The notes beneath the pieces were generated by a model. That model was given only the letters and a program-made list of their open reading frames with translations. It searched no databases and was not told the DNA's origin. Of a DNA stretch of 5,311 nt, positions 1 to 5,311 are shown in pieces (positions within the stretch are counted from its first letter, which is position 1; every line of letters begins with the position of its first letter). The position numbers were made by a program, and so were the translations under genes. Source of the stretch: Phycisphaerales bacterium (GTDB taxonomy: Bacteria; Planctomycetota; Phycisphaerae; Phycisphaerales; SM1A02). Location: the NCBI GenBank assembly GCA_018882625.1, contig VERO01000174.1:1-5311 (forward strand). The letters are read 5' to 3'.

Positions 1-246
1 GCGCAGCACCGCGCCGAGCGCAGCACCCAGCGCCGCGATCGCGATGAGCGCCGCATCCTGCGCGAGATCCGCCGAGGCGCCCGCCACAAGGCTCGCATCC
101 TGCGCGAGATCCGTCGCGGCGATCGCCACGAGGCTCGCATCCTGCGCGAGATCCGTCGCGGCGATCGCCAGAAGGCCTGCGTGCGGCGCCACATCCATCG
201 CGGCAAGCGTAGTGCGCGCCCGGGAGCGATACCTTCCCGCGCATGA
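1..246 (+). CDS. 3' end of an unrecognised gene encoding an arginine-rich 14-residue repeat protein (5' end outside window)
   Basis: This frame is open from the left edge to a TGA at 244-246, giving 81 residues of a C-terminus; no ATG lies in frame, so the start is outside the window. About one third of the visible residues are arginine. After three residues come five 14-residue units: two degenerate outer copies flank three close ones of the type RILREIRRGDRHEA, followed by an eight-residue tail, PGAIPSRA. Three points favour this frame over the other open ones. The stop overlaps the purT start as ATGA, typical of translationally coupled operon genes. Five of the eight base differences between neighbouring close copies fall at third codon positions, several silent. 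Codons are typical of high-GC genes (CGC, ATC, CTG, GAG). The repeat suggests a basic, partly helical tail that might bind nucleic acid; that is inference. I do not recognise the family. An exactly antisense frame (ATG at 198, reading left) is also open and is the main alternative. Confidence 0.55.
   Translation, partial: AQHRAERSTQRRDRDERRILREIRRGARHKARILREIRRGDRHEARILREIRRGDRQKACVRRHIHRGKRSARPGAIPSRA
10..219 (+). repeat. 42-base tandem repeat, three close copies and two degenerate flanking copies
   Basis: Close copies occupy 52-93, 94-135 and 136-177. The second and third match at 39 of 42 bases and the first and second at 37 of 42. Clearly related but diverged copies lie at 10-51 and 178-219. 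The period is a multiple of three, so the array keeps the reading frame and encodes a 14-residue unit in the upstream gene. Copies abut without unique spacers, so this is not a CRISPR array. A separate short direct repeat, GCGCAGCACC, occurs at 1-10 and 18-27. Confidence 0.9.
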
Positions 247-1427
247 CAGCCACCCTGCTCTTCCTCGGATCCGGCGAGCTCGGCAAGGAAACCGTGATCA
301 GCGCGAAGCGCCTTGGATGCCGCGTCATCGCGGTTGACCGCTACGCGGGCGCGCCGGCGATGCAGGTCGCGGACGCGCATGAGGTCATCGACATGCTCGA
401 TGGCGCGGCGCTGCGGCGCGTGATCCGCAAGCACAAGCCCGACTTCGTGGTGCCCGAGATCGAGGCGATCCGCACCACCGAGCTGCTGACGCTCGAGCGG
501 CGCGGTCAGGCCGTGATCCCCAGCGCGACCGCGGCGCACCTGACCATGAACCGCAACGCGATCCGCGATCTCGCCGCGCGCGAGCTCGGACTGCGCACCG
601 CCCGCTACGCGTACGCCGGGAGCGCCGCCGAGCTGCAGGCGGCCGTGATGGGACCGCGCGGCATCGGCCTGCCCTGCGTGATCAAGCCGATCATGAGCAG
701 CTCGGGCAAGGGCCAGTCCGTGGCGCGCACGAAGGCAGGCATCCGCAAGTCATGGGACTACGCGATGGCTGGCATGCGCGGCGACACGCGGCTGGTCATC
801 GTCGAGGAGTTCATCGACTTCGACTACGAGATCACGCAGCTCACCGTGAAGCAGCGGCGTTCAGCGGGCGGGCGCACGGTGTTCGTGGAGCCGATCGGGC
901 ACCGGCAGGAGCGCGGCGACTACCGCGAGTCGTGGATGCCCTGCGGCATGTCGGATGCGGCCCAGCGCGCGGCGCAGCGCATGGCCAAGGCCGTCACCGA
1001 CCGCATCGCCGGACCCGAGGGCGCCGGGATCTTTGGAGTGGAGTTCTTCGTGCGCAGCGGCGAGGTCATCTTCAGCGAGCTGAGCCCTCGGCCGCATGAC
1101 ACGGGCATGGTGACGCTGGTGTCGCAGGACCTCTCGGAGTTCGACCTGCACGTGCGCGCGATCCTTGGGCTGCCGATCCCGCGCATCCGGTACGCGGGTC
1201 CTGCCGCGAGCGTGCCGATCCTCGCGACGCGGTCCTCGGCGCGCGAGCCGAGCTACAGGGGCATCGACAGCGCGATGCGCATCCCTGGCGTCGACGTGCG
1301 CATCTTCGGAAAGCCATCCACGCGCCCCTACCGCCGCATGGGCGTGGCGCTGGCCGTGGCGCCCACGCTCGCGCAGGCGCGGCGCAATGCGGCGAAGGCC
1401 GCCGCCGAGGTCAGAATCAGGTACTGA
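243..1427 (+). CDS. purT: Formate-dependent phosphoribosylglycinamide formyltransferase (GAR transformylase 2)
   Basis: PurT is a cytoplasmic ATP-grasp enzyme that makes formyl-GAR from formate, ATP and GAR, the third step of purine synthesis, without 10-formyl-tetrahydrofolate. The 394-residue product is the usual family length (E. coli 392) and looks intact. Visible in order: substrate-binding GSGELGKE (9-16), VDRYAGAPAM (31-40), VPEIEAI (70-76), LTMNR (100-104), the ATP-grasp loop IKPIMSSSGKGQ (147-158), VEEFIDFDYEIT (187-198), GHRQERGDYRESW (219-231), metal-binding glutamates E267 and E279, SPRPHDTGMVT (281-291), and C-terminal FGKP and RRMGVALA. ATG 243 is the first possible start: the frame has a stop at 210-212 and no start codon between, making the N-terminus about ten residues shorter than in E. 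coli. No good ribosome binding site is visible (GGGAG at 222-226 is too distant). The start overlaps the upstream stop as ATGA, suggesting coupled translation. The 3' end overlaps convergent metH by 11 bases. Confidence 0.97.
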   Translation: MTATLLFLGSGELGKETVISAKRLGCRVIAVDRYAGAPAMQVADAHEVIDMLDGAALRRVIRKHKPDFVVPEIEAIRTTELLTLERRGQAVIPSATAAHLTMNRNAIRDLAARELGLRTARYAYAGSAAELQAAVMGPRGIGLPCVIKPIMSSSGKGQSVARTKAGIRKSWDYAMAGMRGDTRLVIVEEFIDFDYEITQLTVKQRRSAGGRTVFVEPIGHRQERGDYRESWMPCGMSDAAQRAAQRMAKAVTDRIAGPEGAGIFGVEFFVRSGEVIFSELSPRPHDTGMVTLVSQDLSEFDLHVRAILGLPIPRIRYAGPAASVPILATRSSAREPSYRGIDSAMRIPGVDVRIFGKPSTRPYRRMGVALAVAPTLAQARRNAAKAAAEVRIRY

Positions 1428-4400
1428 AGTACTTCGCCTGCGGGTGGTGCACGATGATCGCGCTCGTGGACTGCTCCGGCTCGATCTGCCAGTTCTCGGT
1501 GAGCGTGCACCCGATGCGCTCGGGCTGGATGAGCCGGAAGAGCTTCGCCTGGTCGGCCATGTCCGGGCAGGCGGGGTAGCCGAAGCTGTAGCGGCTGCCG
1601 CGGTACTTCTGCGTGAAGAGGTCCGGGATGCGCGGCGAGTCCTGGCTGGAGAAGCCAAGCTCCGCGCGGATGCGCTTGTGCCAGAGCTCCGCGAGCGCCT
1701 CGGCGCACTCGACGCCGATGCCGTGCAGGTAGAGGTACTCGGTGTACTCGTTGCGCTCGAAGAGCTGCTTCGCGCGGTGGCTCGCCTCGGGCCCCATCGT
1801 CACGCAGTGGAAGGCCACCACATCGCGCAGCGGCTCGCCGCCGGTGCCCTTCGCGTCCACCGAGCGGAAGAAGTCGCTGATGCACACCTTGCGGCCCGAC
1901 TTCTGTCGCGGGAAGGAGAATCGCTCGACTTCACGCTCGCGGTCCTGGGGATCGAAGACGACCAGGTCGTTGCCCGAGCTTGCGCACGGGAAGTAGCCCC
2001 ACACGACTGCCGGCCGCAGGATGCGCTCGCGGCTGCACTCGGCCTTGAGGCGCTCGAAGATCGGCTCGACCGTGCGCTGCAGGAATGCGGCGTACGCGGC
2101 GTCGTCCATGTCGCCGCGGCGGAAGCCCCACTGGCCGCGGAAGAGCGCGGTCTCGTTGATGAACGGGTAGATGGCGGAGAGGTCGATGCGTTCGGCAAGG
2201 CGCGAACCCCAGAACGGCGGCACCGGCACCGGATTGTCGTGCGTGATGGGGCCGCCGACGAACTGCCCCGCTCCGCATGCGCCTGGAGGCTCGCTTGCGC
2301 CGGCGCGCACCGCAGCAGCGGCGGCACCTGCTGCAGCCGCGGCGCCAGCGCCGGTGCCTGCCTCGGCCGTCGCCACCGCACCGCCTGCGGCGCCCTGCCC
2401 CGCGTCGCCTTCCACCGTCATCTGCGCGGCGCGCACCTTGTCGGCGGCCACGCGAGCCTCCACGGCCTTGCGCCGCGCGAGTCGGTCCTCGATCTGCTTG
2501 TCGATCTCCTCGAGGCGGCCGTCCGCGAGCGCATCGCACACGGAGAGCCCCTCGAACGCGTCGCGCCCGTAGTAGAGCTTCCCGCCATAGGTCGACCGCA
2601 GGTGCGATTCCGCGTAGTGGCGCGTAAGCGCGGCGCCCCCGAGCAGCACCGGCACGGTGATGCCCAGACGGTTCATCTCCTTGAGGTTCTCTTCCATCAC
2701 CGTCACGCTCTTGACGAGCAGCCCGCTCATGCCGATCGCATCCGCCCCGGACTCGCGCCACGCGTCGACGATCTGAGTCAGGCTCTGCTTGATGCCGATG
2801 TTGCGGACCTCGTAGCCGTTGTTGGAGAGGATGATGTCGACCAGGTTCTTGCCGATGTCGTGCACGTCGCCGGCGACGGTCGCCAGCACGATGCGCGCCT
2901 TGGCGGTGCCGGTCTCGCCCGACTTCTCCATGAAGGGCTGCAGGAACGCCACCGCTTTCTTCATCACCTGCGCGCTCTGGAGCACGAAGGGCAGCTGCAT
3001 CTTGCCCGCACCGAAGAGGTCGCCCACCACCTTCATGCCCGCGAGCAGGTGGTCGTTGATGATGGCCAGCGGCGCGTAGATCTTCAGCGCCTCGGCGAGG
3101 GTCTCCTCGAGCGCGCGGTCCTCGCCGTCGACGATGTGCCGCTGCAGGCGGTCCTCGAGCGGCAGCTCTGCCAGGGACGGGCCGGCCTTCGCGGTGTCGG
3201 CACCGTCTGGGAAGAGCCCGATGAAGTGCTGCAGCGGGTCGAAGTTCTCCGGCATCCCCTCGGGGCGGTTCGCGCCGCGGCGGTCGAAGATCAGCCACTC
3301 GGCGGCAGCCCACTGGTCGGCAGGGATGCGGTTCTGCGGCAGGATCTTCGAGAAGTGCACAATCGCGGCGGTGAGCCCGCGCGCTCGCGCCTCGTGCAGG
3401 AAGACGGTGTTGAGCACGGCGCGGGCCGCGGGCTTGAGCCCGAACGAGATGTTCGAGAGGCCCAGGATGATGCCGCACGACGGGAAGCGCCTGGAGATCA
3501 GCGAGATGCCCTCGAGCGTCTCGAGCCCAAGCCTGCGGTCGTCGTCGTTGCCGGTGGCGATCGTGAAGGTCAGCGGATCGAAAAGCAGGTCGCGCTCGTC
3601 GAGCTCCCACTTGCCCGTGAAGAGCCCGTGGATGCGCTCGGCGATTGCGAGCTTGCGGTCGGCCGTCTTGGCCATGCCCGCCTGCGGGTCCTCGTCGATC
3701 GTGAGCGCCACGCATGCCGCACCGTAGCGCTTGAGCAGCGGGCACACGGTGTCCATGCGGATCTCGCCATCCTCGAGGTTGATCGAGTTGACGACGCAGC
3801 GGCCGCCTGAGCGGCGCAGGCCTGCCTCGAGCACATCCGCCTGCGTCGAGTCGAGCATCAGGGGGGCGTTCACCTGTCGCACGTAGCGCGAGATGACCTC
3901 GCCCATGTCGGCGACGCCGTCGCGTCCGACGAAGTCCACGCACACGTCGAGCATGTGCGACCCGTCGCGCACCTCGTCGCGCGCCATCGAGACGAGCCCG
4001 TCCCAGTCGCCCGCGTCCAGCATGCGCTTGAAGGCGCGTGACCCGTTGGCGTTCGTGCGCTCGGCGACGATCAGCCATGAGTTGTCCTGCACGAACTCCG
4101 TGAAGCCGTAAAGGCTCGAGCAGCCAGCGGCCTGCGGCACGATGTCGCGTGTCGCCGCGGCGCGTCCGCCCACAAGCTGCGCCAGCGCCGCGATGTGCTC
4201 GGGGGTGGTGCCGCAGCAGCCGCCGACGGCGCTGACGCCGAGCTCCTCCACAAAACGGCGCATCGACTCTGCAAAGTCCGCGGGTTGCAGCGGGTAGTGG
4301 GTCTTGCCGTCCACGAGCACAGGCAGGCCGGCGTTGGGCACCACGCTCACGTGCCGGTTCCAGTGCCTCGACAGGTACTGCACGTGCGGGGTCATCTCGA

Positions 4401-5100
4401 CGGGACCCGTGGCGCAGTTGAGGCCGATGCTGGCCACCGGGAACGGCTTGACGGCGTTGACGACGGCGGCGATGTCGGATCCGAGCAGCATCGTGCCGGT
4501 GGTCTCCATCGTCACCGACACGAAGATGGGCACGTCATTGACGGACCTGCGCGCGCGCTCGAGCGCATCGAGGCACGCATTGATCGCCACCTTCACCTGC
4601 AGCAGGTCCTGGCACGTCTCGATCATGAACGCGTCGACGCCACCCTCGAGCAGGCCCTCGGCCTGCTCGCGGTAGCTGTCGAGCATCGTGTCCCAGTCGG
4701 TCTGGCCGAGCGTGATCAGCTTGGTGCCTGGTCCCATGGACCCCGCGACGAACCGCGGGCGGTCTGGCGTCGACAGGCGGTCGCACGCCGCGCGCGCCAC
4801 GCGGGCCGCCTGCACGTTGAGCTCGCGGACCCAGCTGACCATCTCCTGGTCAAACTCTGCGGCGACCAGCTTGTTGGACCCGAAGGTGTCGGTCTCCACG
4901 ATGTCGGCGCCGGCGGCGAGCATCGACTCGTGGATCCGCTGGATCATGTCCGGGCGGCTGCGCACCAGGATGTCGGTGCAGTTGTCGCGTCCGAGCCAGT
5001 CCTCGTGGCGGCAGTCCGTGCAGGAATGGATGGAGGTGCCCATCGCCCCGTCAAAGAGCATCACCCGGCGGTCAAGGCACCCAAGCAGTGTGCGAGCCAT
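1417..5100 (-). CDS. metH: Cobalamin-dependent methionine synthase (5-methyltetrahydrofolate-homocysteine methyltransferase)
   Basis: MetH transfers the methyl group of 5-methyl-tetrahydrofolate through cobalamin to homocysteine, giving methionine and tetrahydrofolate. From ATG 5100 it has 1227 residues, the E. coli length, with all modules. The homocysteine domain (about 10-315) has FDGAMG (16-21) and zinc ligands C229, C295 and C296. The pterin domain (about 340-600) has ERTNANGS (347-354) and GLSNISFGL (547-555). The cap and B12 domains (about 645-860) have the cobalt-ligand motif DVHDIG (D745, H747, G750), with S792 and S798. An Ala/Gly-rich linker (898-945) leads to the reactivation domain with PPFWGSRL (961-968), WGYFPC (1034-1039) and RYSFGY (1170-1175), matching the RxxxGY AdoMet-binding motif. 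No key residue is missing. In-frame ATG 5115 and TTG 5139 are alternative starts; none has a good ribosome binding site. I chose ATG 5100 because family members usually begin 15-20 residues before DGAMG. The 3' end overlaps purT. Confidence 0.98.
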   Translation of the reverse strand: MARTLLGCLDRRVMLFDGAMGTSIHSCTDCRHEDWLGRDNCTDILVRSRPDMIQRIHESMLAAGADIVETDTFGSNKLVAAEFDQEMVSWVRELNVQAARVARAACDRLSTPDRPRFVAGSMGPGTKLITLGQTDWDTMLDSYREQAEGLLEGGVDAFMIETCQDLLQVKVAINACLDALERARRSVNDVPIFVSVTMETTGTMLLGSDIAAVVNAVKPFPVASIGLNCATGPVEMTPHVQYLSRHWNRHVSVVPNAGLPVLVDGKTHYPLQPADFAESMRRFVEELGVSAVGGCCGTTPEHIAALAQLVGGRAAATRDIVPQAAGCSSLYGFTEFVQDNSWLIVAERTNANGSRAFKRMLDAGDWDGLVSMARDEVRDGSHMLDVCVDFVGRDGVADMGEVISRYVRQVNAPLMLDSTQADVLEAGLRRSGGRCVVNSINLEDGEIRMDTVCPLLKRYGAACVALTIDEDPQAGMAKTADRKLAIAERIHGLFTGKWELDERDLLFDPLTFTIATGNDDDRRLGLETLEGISLISRRFPSCGIILGLSNISFGLKPAARAVLNTVFLHEARARGLTAAIVHFSKILPQNRIPADQWAAAEWLIFDRRGANRPEGMPENFDPLQHFIGLFPDGADTAKAGPSLAELPLEDRLQRHIVDGEDRALEETLAEALKIYAPLAIINDHLLAGMKVVGDLFGAGKMQLPFVLQSAQVMKKAVAFLQPFMEKSGETGTAKARIVLATVAGDVHDIGKNLVDIILSNNGYEVRNIGIKQSLTQIVDAWRESGADAIGMSGLLVKSVTVMEENLKEMNRLGITVPVLLGGAALTRHYAESHLRSTYGGKLYYGRDAFEGLSVCDALADGRLEEIDKQIEDRLARRKAVEARVAADKVRAAQMTVEGDAGQGAAGGAVATAEAGTGAGAAAAAGAAAAAVRAGASEPPGACGAGQFVGGPITHDNPVPVPPFWGSRLAERIDLSAIYPFINETALFRGQWGFRRGDMDDAAYAAFLQRTVEPIFERLKAECSRERILRPAVVWGYFPCASSGNDLVVFDPQDREREVERFSFPRQKSGRKVCISDFFRSVDAKGTGGEPLRDVVAFHCVTMGPEASHRAKQLFERNEYTEYLYLHGIGVECAEALAELWHKRIRAELGFSSQDSPRIPDLFTQKYRGSRYSFGYPACPDMADQAKLFRLIQPERIGCTLTENWQIEPEQSTSAIIVHHPQAKYFST
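2266..2409 (-). other. Ala/Gly-rich low-complexity linker inside MetH between the B12 and reactivation domains
   Basis: These 48 codons (residues 898-945 counted from ATG 5100) encode 22 alanines and 13 glycines, including runs of five alanines on either side of one glycine. The stretch follows a charged, probably helical segment ending the B12 module and stops before the conserved PPFWGSR segment. The reading frame is preserved, so it is a flexible spacer rather than damage. In E. coli MetH the corresponding connection is only a few residues long. Local DNA is rich in GCN codons, the type of sequence that expands by slippage. Confidence 0.85.
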
Positions 5101-5311
5101 CGTCCCCGGGAACATACGCGCCGGAGGGCGGCCTTTCAACCGTCTATCCGGATATACGGATGATTCAAGGTTCCCGGGCGTTCGTCAGGTGCCTCGACCG
5201 CACCGCAATCCCCCGGCTCAACCCGATACGGCGGATCGCGCGGCATCCCTGGCGGGATAGGGCGCCCGCGGCGGTGCGGCGACGCCTGCCGGGAGGCCCT
5301 CTCCCCTACAA
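5101..5311. other. Region upstream of metH to the right window edge; no assignable gene
   Basis: This stretch contains the metH leader and probably its promoter. Bases 5141-5170 are only 14 of 30 G or C, a marked dip for this window, which fits a regulatory region. I see no convincing -35/-10 pair, no tRNA arm pattern, and no recognisable cobalamin, SAM or SAH riboswitch core. Two mutually antisense frames are open at the right edge: a + strand frame from ATG 5160, arginine-rich, and a - strand frame ending with TGA at 5136-5138, which overlaps TTG 5139 as TTGA. Neither product is recognisable, and at this length and GC content open frames are expected by chance. Confidence 0.5.
5146..5161. 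promoter_or_regulatory. Candidate operator: 16-base near-palindrome upstream of metH
   Basis: ATCCGGATATACGGAT has 7 of 8 base pairs complementary about its centre, and it overlaps the perfect 10-base palindrome TATCCGGATA (5145-5154). On the metH strand it also reads as two direct octamers, ATCCGTAT and ATCCGGAT. It lies 45 bases before the preferred metH start (ATG 5100) and 30 before ATG 5115, in the AT-rich dip of the leader. Symmetry and place suit a dimeric repressor. SahR, an ArsR-family regulator of methionine-cycle genes, is a candidate type, but I cannot confirm that its consensus matches, and no regulator gene is in the window. Confidence 0.4.

Noticed and set aside
1..198. - strand frame from ATG 198 to the left edge, encoding an Ala-rich repeat (unit DLAQDASLVAIAAT), divergent from purT.
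   Set aside because: It is the exact antisense of the favoured frame, so it stays open for the same reason. Differences between repeat copies would fall mostly at first codon positions, there is no ribosome binding site, and the ATGA overlap supports the + strand gene. It remains the main alternative.
10..219. CRISPR array.
   Set aside because: The repeats abut directly with no unique spacers, and the copies differ from each other in a codon-like pattern.
44..337. + strand open frame of 97 codons over the repeats (unit LASCARSVAAIATR).
   Set aside because: It runs 95 bases into purT in the wrong frame, uses codons such as AGA, AGG and ACA that are poor for this genome, and its end is plainly out-of-frame purT sequence.
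861..1658. - strand open frame of 265 codons across the purT 3' end and metH 3' end.
   Set aside because: It overlaps two certain genes in the wrong frames and has a low-complexity Arg/Ser/Ala composition.
1165..3810. + strand open frame of 881 codons opposite metH, with a further one at 4195-5163 in the same frame.
   Set aside because: It is in register with metH codons on the other strand. Stops there would require TTA, CTA or TCA codons in metH, which a high-GC gene rarely uses. No recognisable domain appears in the translation.
1931..4078. - strand open frame of 715 codons within metH.
   Set aside because: It is an out-of-frame reading of metH, dominated by Arg, Ala and Gly, as expected for shifted high-GC coding sequence.
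5160..5311. + strand frame from ATG 5160 to the right edge, possibly a gene divergent from metH.
   Set aside because: There are only 50 visible codons, arginine-rich, with no ribosome binding site and no recognisable family; the antisense frame is equally open. More sequence to the right would decide.
5136..5311. - strand frame from the right edge to TGA 5136-5138, possibly the end of a gene upstream of metH.
   Set aside because: The final codons (TTG, AAT, CAT, TAT, ATA) drop in third-position GC and cover the AT-rich palindrome, more like non-coding sequence. The product is not recognisable.
5101..5311. Cobalamin, SAM or SAH riboswitch in the metH leader.
   Set aside because: I looked for the known conserved cores on the - strand and saw none. 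A covariance-model search with the Rfam families would settle it.

Overview
The window is very GC-rich and is filled by two confidently recognised housekeeping genes. They face each other: purT (formate-dependent GAR transformylase, + strand, 243-1427) and metH (cobalamin-dependent methionine synthase, - strand, stop at 1417). Strong G/C preference at third codon positions and the very rare use of TTA, CTA and TCA codons in metH fit a high-GC bacterium. The MetH version (FDGAMGTSIH start, PPFWGSR segment opening the activation domain) reminds me of planctomycete, cyanobacterial or actinobacterial enzymes rather than the E. coli type. A planctomycete is my best guess, but it is only a guess.

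Layout. Bases 1-246 hold the 3' end of an unrecognised + strand gene whose start lies beyond the left edge. It is built from 42-base tandem repeats encoding an arginine-rich 14-residue unit, and its stop overlaps the purT start as ATGA, so the two look like one translationally coupled operon. purT follows. purT and metH converge and overlap by 11 bases at their 3' ends, with no room for a conventional terminator. metH then occupies nearly all of the remainder on the - strand. The 211 bases to the right of the preferred metH start contain an AT-richer patch with a 16-base near-palindrome, the only regulatory-looking element I can defend. No RNA gene, insertion sequence, CRISPR array or recognisable riboswitch is visible.

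Together the genes concern one-carbon metabolism. PurT makes formyl-GAR for purine synthesis from free formate and ATP without using folate. MetH transfers the methyl group of 5-methyl-tetrahydrofolate to homocysteine and regenerates tetrahydrofolate. The link is metabolic only; being convergent, they cannot share a promoter. I found no convincing new system. The items most worth a second look are the arginine-rich repeat protein upstream of purT, the palindrome upstream of metH, and the long Ala/Gly linker inside MetH.
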